From positions 496,001-560,000 of the forward strand of contig NZ_CAJHBL010000002.1 in NCBI RefSeq assembly GCF_904846625.1: a stretch of 64,000 nt of DNA, in the 5' to 3' direction. This document shows, one piece after another, positions 62,818 through 64,000 of the stretch. A program made the translations under genes and the position numbers. A model generated the notes under the pieces. The model saw only the letters and a program-made list of their open reading frames with translations, was not told the DNA's origin and did not search any database. Origin of the DNA: Psychrobacter sp. JCM 18900 (GTDB lineage: Bacteria; Pseudomonadota; Gammaproteobacteria; Pseudomonadales; Moraxellaceae). Within the stretch, counting starts at the first letter, position 1. The number at the start of each line of letters is the position of its first letter.

Positions 62818-63354
62818 TTATCTATTTGTGTCAACTGCATACATATTGCTCAACCAGTAATCAAGCGCCATTTGATAGCCTAATTGTCCCAAGCCGCAAA
62901 TGACTCCGACCGCAACGTCACTTAGATATGAATGATGACGGAAAGGCTCACGGGCATGAACATTGGATAAATGTACTTCTATAAATGGCTTTTGGGTAGC
63001 CAATAGCGCATCGCGCAGAGCCACTGAAGTATGCGTAAATGCAGCCGGATTGATGATGATAGCATCGACTTGAGCAGATTTGTTCGCCAATAATCCATGA
63101 TACTGAATGTCGTCTACTAGCTTACCCTCATGGTTGGACTGTATACATGTTAACTCTACACCGTGGCGTGCGGCGCGCTTGACTAGTTGCTTTTCTATAT
63201 CAGCAAGCGTCGTATAACCATAAATATGCGGTTCTCGCTTGCCTAGTAAATTCAGATTCACTCCATTTACCAGTAGTAATTTATGAGTCAGTATTTGATT
63301 TGAATTTTCGTTAGTCGGTTGTTCGGCTGCTTTTATCGAAGTAGAGGAGGTCAT
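62818..63354 (-). CDS. aroQ: 3-Dehydroquinate dehydratase, type II
   Basis: A 178-residue type II dehydroquinase acting in the shikimate pathway. Visible are [17 protein letters not shown] (catalytic tyrosine region), [27 protein letters not shown] (catalytic histidine), and [30 protein letters not shown]. The N-terminal 25 residues are an extension with no motif. It is commonly paired with accB/accC, which are absent here. Confidence 0.95.
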   Translation of the reverse strand: MTSSTSIKAAEQPTNENSNQILTHKLLLVNGVNLNLLGKREPHIYGYTTLADIEKQLVKRAARHGVELTCIQSNHEGKLVDDIQYHGLLANKSAQVDAIIINPAAFTHTSVALRDALLATQKPFIEVHLSNVHAREPFRHHSYLSDVAVGVICGLGQLGYQMALDYWLSNMYAVDTNR

Positions 63355-63799
63355 AATGGTCTCGGTAACTATTGAGCAATGTTAATAATTTATTATAGTA
63401 TAAGAATAATCTAAGGTGCGCGGCGTTAAGCTAAAATGGCTTCGACGCATTTTGCTCTTTATCATAACAGCTTGATAGCTAGGTTATAAAAATTTGTTTA
63501 AAAAATTATTTAGATATCAAAAAGCATATTAAAAGTCTTTATGTTGCTAAAAACCCGTGCTATGATATTTTTTATGCAATAAATATTGCAAGTTTGTTGC
63601 TATCATCAAATTTCATTACGATAAGTGTGTTTGGCGAATTCGTTATGGAAACACTATGTAGGTAATTAAAGCACTGCATAGATGATGGTAAGTAGAGTAG
63701 TAATACTCTTAATTTTTGATTTCATAATCTTAGACCCTGTTTATATGCAATGTCGCAAAGGAAGCTAGGGCTAAGCGGACTTTTTTAGGAAGTAATATT
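63355..63799. other. Long upstream region of the cold-shock gene
   Basis: A 445-base AT-rich gap. The part just before the cold-shock gene may be a long regulatory leader as in cspA, but no clear cold box or promoter was identified. The start codon is preceded by AGGAAG eight bases upstream. Confidence 0.4.
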
Positions 63800-64000
63800 A
63801 TGTCAGCTCGTGAGCAAGGTATCGTTAAGTGGTTTAATGACTCAAAAGGCTTTGGTTTCATTCAACGTGACAGCGGAGAAGATATTTTTGTCCATTTCCG
63901 CGCGATTCAGGGTGATGGCTATCGTTCTCTAAAAGATGGCGAAAAAGTTGAGTTCAGCGTAGTAGAAGGTGACAAAGGTCTGCAAGCTGAAGAAGTCAGA
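63800..64000 (+). CDS. Cold-shock domain protein, N-terminal part
   Basis: The first 67 residues are present; the rest lies outside the window. It has the cold-shock fold RNA-binding motifs [17 protein letters not shown] (RNP1) and DIFVHFRAI (RNP2), followed by [23 protein letters not shown]. Proteins of this family bind single-stranded RNA and act as RNA chaperones. Whether there is a C-terminal membrane domain as in some Moraxellaceae cold-shock proteins cannot be seen. Confidence 0.93.
   Translation, partial: MSAREQGIVKWFNDSKGFGFIQRDSGEDIFVHFRAIQGDGYRSLKDGEKVEFSVVEGDKGLQAEEVR

Overview
The window looks like a chromosomal segment from Psychrobacter or a close relative in the Moraxellaceae (Gammaproteobacteria). 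The signs are a moderately AT-rich genome with AT-rich spacers, an Hfq with a long glycine-rich tail, the order queD-tsaE-mutL-miaA-hfq, the kdsD-kdsC-lptC-lptA-lptB envelope cluster, and a secreted polyester hydrolase resembling those of cold-adapted Moraxellaceae. The genus is inferred from gene content and protein resemblance; I ran no database search. I saw no rRNA, tRNA, CRISPR array, intact insertion sequence or prophage.

Left end (1-7.2 kb) is accessory in character. It holds the C-terminal part of a DASH-type photolyase/cryptochrome, a DUF3429 membrane protein, an NsrR-like Rrf2 regulator with an expanded cysteine region, a tandem pair of degenerate metallo-beta-lactamase-fold proteins, a secreted PETase/cutinase-like hydrolase, and an MFS transporter. 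Two small non-coding elements with inverted-repeat ends lie here (3806-3903 and 6816-7084).

From 7.2 to 18.5 kb is a catabolic block. Two acyl-CoA ligases (one for medium/long-chain acids, one PrpE-type) precede a valine-degradation set: mmsA, isobutyryl-CoA dehydrogenase, enoyl-CoA hydratase, 3-hydroxyisobutyryl-CoA hydrolase and mmsB. Together these carry isobutyryl-CoA to propionyl-CoA. A convergent IclR-type regulator closes the block.

From 19 to 34.6 kb are mostly housekeeping genes: an outer-membrane beta-barrel protein, a phosphopantetheinyl transferase, pal, pepN, a DAHP synthase, lpxB-rnhB, a CAP-domain lipoprotein, a DUF924 protein, and the carboxynorspermidine polyamine pair (decarboxylase and dehydrogenase). 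A membrane-anchored Mrr-like nuclease, AT-rich and out of keeping with its neighbours, sits between the polyamine genes and htpX.

From 37 to 48.9 kb run queD-like, tsaE, mutL, miaA and hfq, then the Kdo/LPS-transport cluster, then radA. The right part (48.9-64 kb) encodes cell-wall and envelope functions (RlpA-like protein, RodA, an M15 peptidase, a two-gene M16 peptidase pair, small lipoproteins), ftsY, an alkylguanine-DNA alkyltransferase, yebC, a potassium channel with a C-terminal zinc ribbon, an ABC1/UbiB-like kinase, aroQ, and the start of a cold-shock gene cut by the window edge.

The items most worth a second look are the PETase-like enzyme, the membrane Mrr-like nuclease, the 265-bp MITE-like element, the NsrR-like regulator with an insertion in its cluster region, and strong palindromes in front of mmsA and the carboxynorspermidine dehydrogenase gene. 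I did not find a clear multi-gene system that I could call new.
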